This document shows, one piece after another, positions 62,392 to 64,000 of a stretch of DNA of 64,000 nt. Each line of letters opens with the position of its first letter. The stretch's first letter is position 1. Origin of the DNA: JANNSX01 sp963741525. Its GTDB lineage: Bacteria; Pseudomonadota; Alphaproteobacteria; Rhizobiales; Hyphomicrobiaceae. The notes beneath the pieces were generated by a model. That model saw nothing but the letters and a program-made list of their open reading frames with translations, searched no databases and was not told the origin of the DNA. The position numbers and the translations under genes are program-made. The stretch spans positions 1 through 64,000 of the forward strand of contig CAVUIW010000025.1 in the NCBI GenBank assembly GCA_963741525.1. The letters run 5' to 3'.

Positions 62392-63264
62392 CTACACCAG
62401 CTTCTTCAACTCCCGCCGCAAATCCGGACCGAGATCAGCGCGCTCGAGCGCGTAGGCGACATTGGCAATGAGGAAGCCGAGCTTGGAGCCGCTGTCGTAG
62501 ATCTGGCCATCGAAGCGGACGGCGTGGAAGGCCTCAGATGCTGCGAGACGGATCATCGCGTCGGTCAGTTGTATCTCGCCGCCCGCCCCGCGCTCCTGGT
62601 CGCCGAGCAAATCGAAGATGCCGGGCTGCAGGATGTAGCGGCCGGTGATGTGCAGGTTGGACGGCGCCGTCCCCCGCGCCGGCTTCTCGACCATCTGGGT
62701 GATGCGCGAGACCTTGGCGGTGCGATCCTCGACGCCGACGATGCCGTATTTGTGCGCCTCCTCCTCCGGCACCGGCGCCACCGCGATGTGATTGCCGCCG
62801 GTCTGCCCGTAAGCCTCGATCATCTCCGCAAGGCACGGCTTCTCGCCATGATGCAGCATGTCCGGCAGCAACAGCGCGAACGGCTCCTCGCCGACGATGT
62901 CGCGCGCGCACCAGACGGCGTGGCCGAGCCCCAAGGGCTCCTGTTGGCGCGTGAAGCTCAGCGAGCCGGGCAGCGGCAATAGCTCGTCCAGCATGTCGAG
63001 CTCTTCTTTTTTGCCGCGCGCACGCAGCGTCGCCTCGAGCTCGATCTGCTTGTCGAAATGATCCTCGATCACCGCCTTGTTGCGCCCCGTGACGAAGATG
63101 AAGTGCTCGATGCCGGCGTCCCGCGCCTCCTCGACGACATGCTGGATCACCGGCTTGTCGACCACCGTCAGCATCTCCTTCGGGATCGCCTTGGTGGCGG
63201 GCAGAAAGCGCGTGCCGAGACCGGCGACCGGGAAAACGGCCTTGCGGATGCGGGGATTGCTCAT
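62392..63264 (-). CDS. galU: UTP--glucose-1-phosphate uridylyltransferase
   Basis: 290 residues. Makes UDP-glucose. Nucleotide-binding loop VFPVAGLGTRFLPATKAIPK with EMLTVVDKPVIQHVVEEARD, QQEPLGLGHAVWCARDIVG, FALLLPDMLHHGEK, KYGIVGVEDRTAKVSRITQM, VEKPARGTAPSNLHITGRYI and GGEIQLTDAMIRLAAS. ATG 63264 chosen; an in-frame extension to 63396 has no family match. Divergent from galE with 280 bases between, so UDP-glucose and UDP-galactose supply are encoded back to back. Confidence 0.95.
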   Translation of the reverse strand: MSNPRIRKAVFPVAGLGTRFLPATKAIPKEMLTVVDKPVIQHVVEEARDAGIEHFIFVTGRNKAVIEDHFDKQIELEATLRARGKKEELDMLDELLPLPGSLSFTRQQEPLGLGHAVWCARDIVGEEPFALLLPDMLHHGEKPCLAEMIEAYGQTGGNHIAVAPVPEEEAHKYGIVGVEDRTAKVSRITQMVEKPARGTAPSNLHITGRYILQPGIFDLLGDQERGAGGEIQLTDAMIRLAASEAFHAVRFDGQIYDSGSKLGFLIANVAYALERADLGPDLRRELKKLV

Positions 63265-63544
63265 GGGTCTCTCACTGCTCACGTTGCCTGGACAATGTGG
63301 CGCCATCAATCGTCTGTTTGCTCGCGAATGCAACCGGCATTCCGGCCCGCGCGGGCCGTACGAATATGGGTCTCCGGCATCCCGGCCGTGACGCATTTCG
63401 AGTTCGCCGTCTCACTTTCGCATGACGGAGTTAATCCTTCTTAACCAGCTTGCGAGGTCATCGCTGCGCTTTCACCTGAAAACTACCCGGCATGGTTCAT
63501 GCAAACACGAGCAGAACGAAAAACCATCGACTGGGAGCGTCAGA

Positions 63545-64000
63545 GTGAGCGTATTGGTGACAGGCGGCGCCGGCTACATCGGCAGCCACATGGTGCACGA
63601 GCTGATCGACCGCGGCGAGGCGGTGACCGTGCTCGACAATCTCTCGACCGGCTTCCGCTCAGGCGTCGCTCCCGGCGCGCGGCTCGTCGTCGGTGATGTC
63701 GGCGACCAGGCGCTCGTCCAGACCCTCATCCGCAAGCACGACATCCGCGCCATCGTCCATTTCGCGGGCTCGATCGTCGTGCCTGAACTCGATGGTCGAT
63801 CCACTCGGCTATTACAACAACAACACGGTCAAGTCGCGCGCCCTCATCGAGGCCGCCGTCTCGACAGGCGTGGAACACTTCATCTTCTCCTCGACGGCGG
63901 CCGTCTACGGCACGCCCGAAGTGTCGCCCGTTCCCGAGAGCGCCTCGCTGAAGCCGATCTCGCCCTATGGCGCCTCCAAGCTGATGACCGAGTTCATGCT
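63545..64000 (+). pseudogene. galE: UDP-glucose 4-epimerase, 5-prime part, one frameshift, runs off the window
   Basis: From GTG 63545 (GGGAG eight bases upstream): VSVLVTGGAGYIGSHMVHEL, VTVLDNLSTGFRSGVAPGAR, IRAIVHFAGSIVVPE. An extra C near 63788 shifts the frame; correcting it gives SMVDPLGYYNNNTVKSRALI, EAAVSTGVEHFIFSSTAAVY, GTPEVSPVPESASL, then ISPYGASKLMTEFML with the catalytic Tyr-x3-Lys. Interconverts UDP-glucose and UDP-galactose. The shift is in a clean housekeeping gene, so a sequence error is likely. The 3-prime end is outside the window. Confidence 0.9.

Overview
The window is GC-rich, densely packed bacterial chromosome. Gene content points to an alphaproteobacterium, most likely order Hyphomicrobiales (Rhizobiales): a glxB-glxC-glxD-glnT cluster, a DUF3726 gene in a peptidase/cyclodeaminase operon, a KpsF-type KdsD, and several intergenic palindrome families. 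The genus cannot be fixed from what is here, and no rRNA or tRNA gene was seen.

Layout. 1-6.9 kb: beta-carbonic anhydrase, then a same-strand block of M19 dipeptidase-like, unnamed protein, DUF3726 protein, M24 peptidase, ornithine cyclodeaminase-like and glutamine amidotransferase. Every gene up to about 5.5 kb carries indels. 6.8-13.8 kb: FkbM methyltransferase, NAD synthetase, DUF6232-like membrane protein, a palindromic tandem array, O-methyltransferase, molybdopterin oxidoreductase and a GNAT. 13.8-14.8 kb: gene-free, rich in repeats. 14.8-23.1 kb, minus strand: amtB, small membrane protein, spermidine/putrescine-type ABC transporter (binding protein, ATPase, two permeases) and malate synthase; a toxin-antitoxin pair sits between the permeases. 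23.6-30.9 kb: XRE-cupin regulator, TauD-like dioxygenase and the glxBCD-osmC-glnT nitrogen operon, with a four-helix-bundle gene and flanking repeats between glxB and glxC. 31-34 kb: RTX protein and MscS-type channel. 34.2-38.8 kb: Csu-type chaperone-usher pilus operon (pilin, chaperone, usher, two-domain tip subunit). 38.9-41 kb: TMADH-family flavoenzyme.

41-56 kb is a mixed stretch: secreted or unknown proteins, MBL hydrolase, GST, M20 peptidase, RNase T2, sorbosone-dehydrogenase-like protein, AIM24 protein, a PTR1-type reductase fused to FolB, a glucosaminidase and a thermonuclease. 56-59.2 kb: peptide-binding protein, and a WYL regulator divergent from a small protein with a palindromic operator between them. 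59.2-64 kb: envelope polysaccharide genes (kdsD, outer-membrane barrel, galU, galE running off the window).

Functionally, nitrogen handling dominates: ammonium and polyamine uptake, glutamate-synthase-like GlxBCD, type III glutamine synthetase and an amine-dehydrogenase-like flavoenzyme. Single-base indels break at least 13 otherwise well conserved genes, extremely densely in the first 5.5 kb and sparsely later. Their number in housekeeping-type genes suggests base-call error, possibly near a contig end, at least as much as real decay. Frame-broken genes are typed pseudogene here, but many may be intact in the organism.
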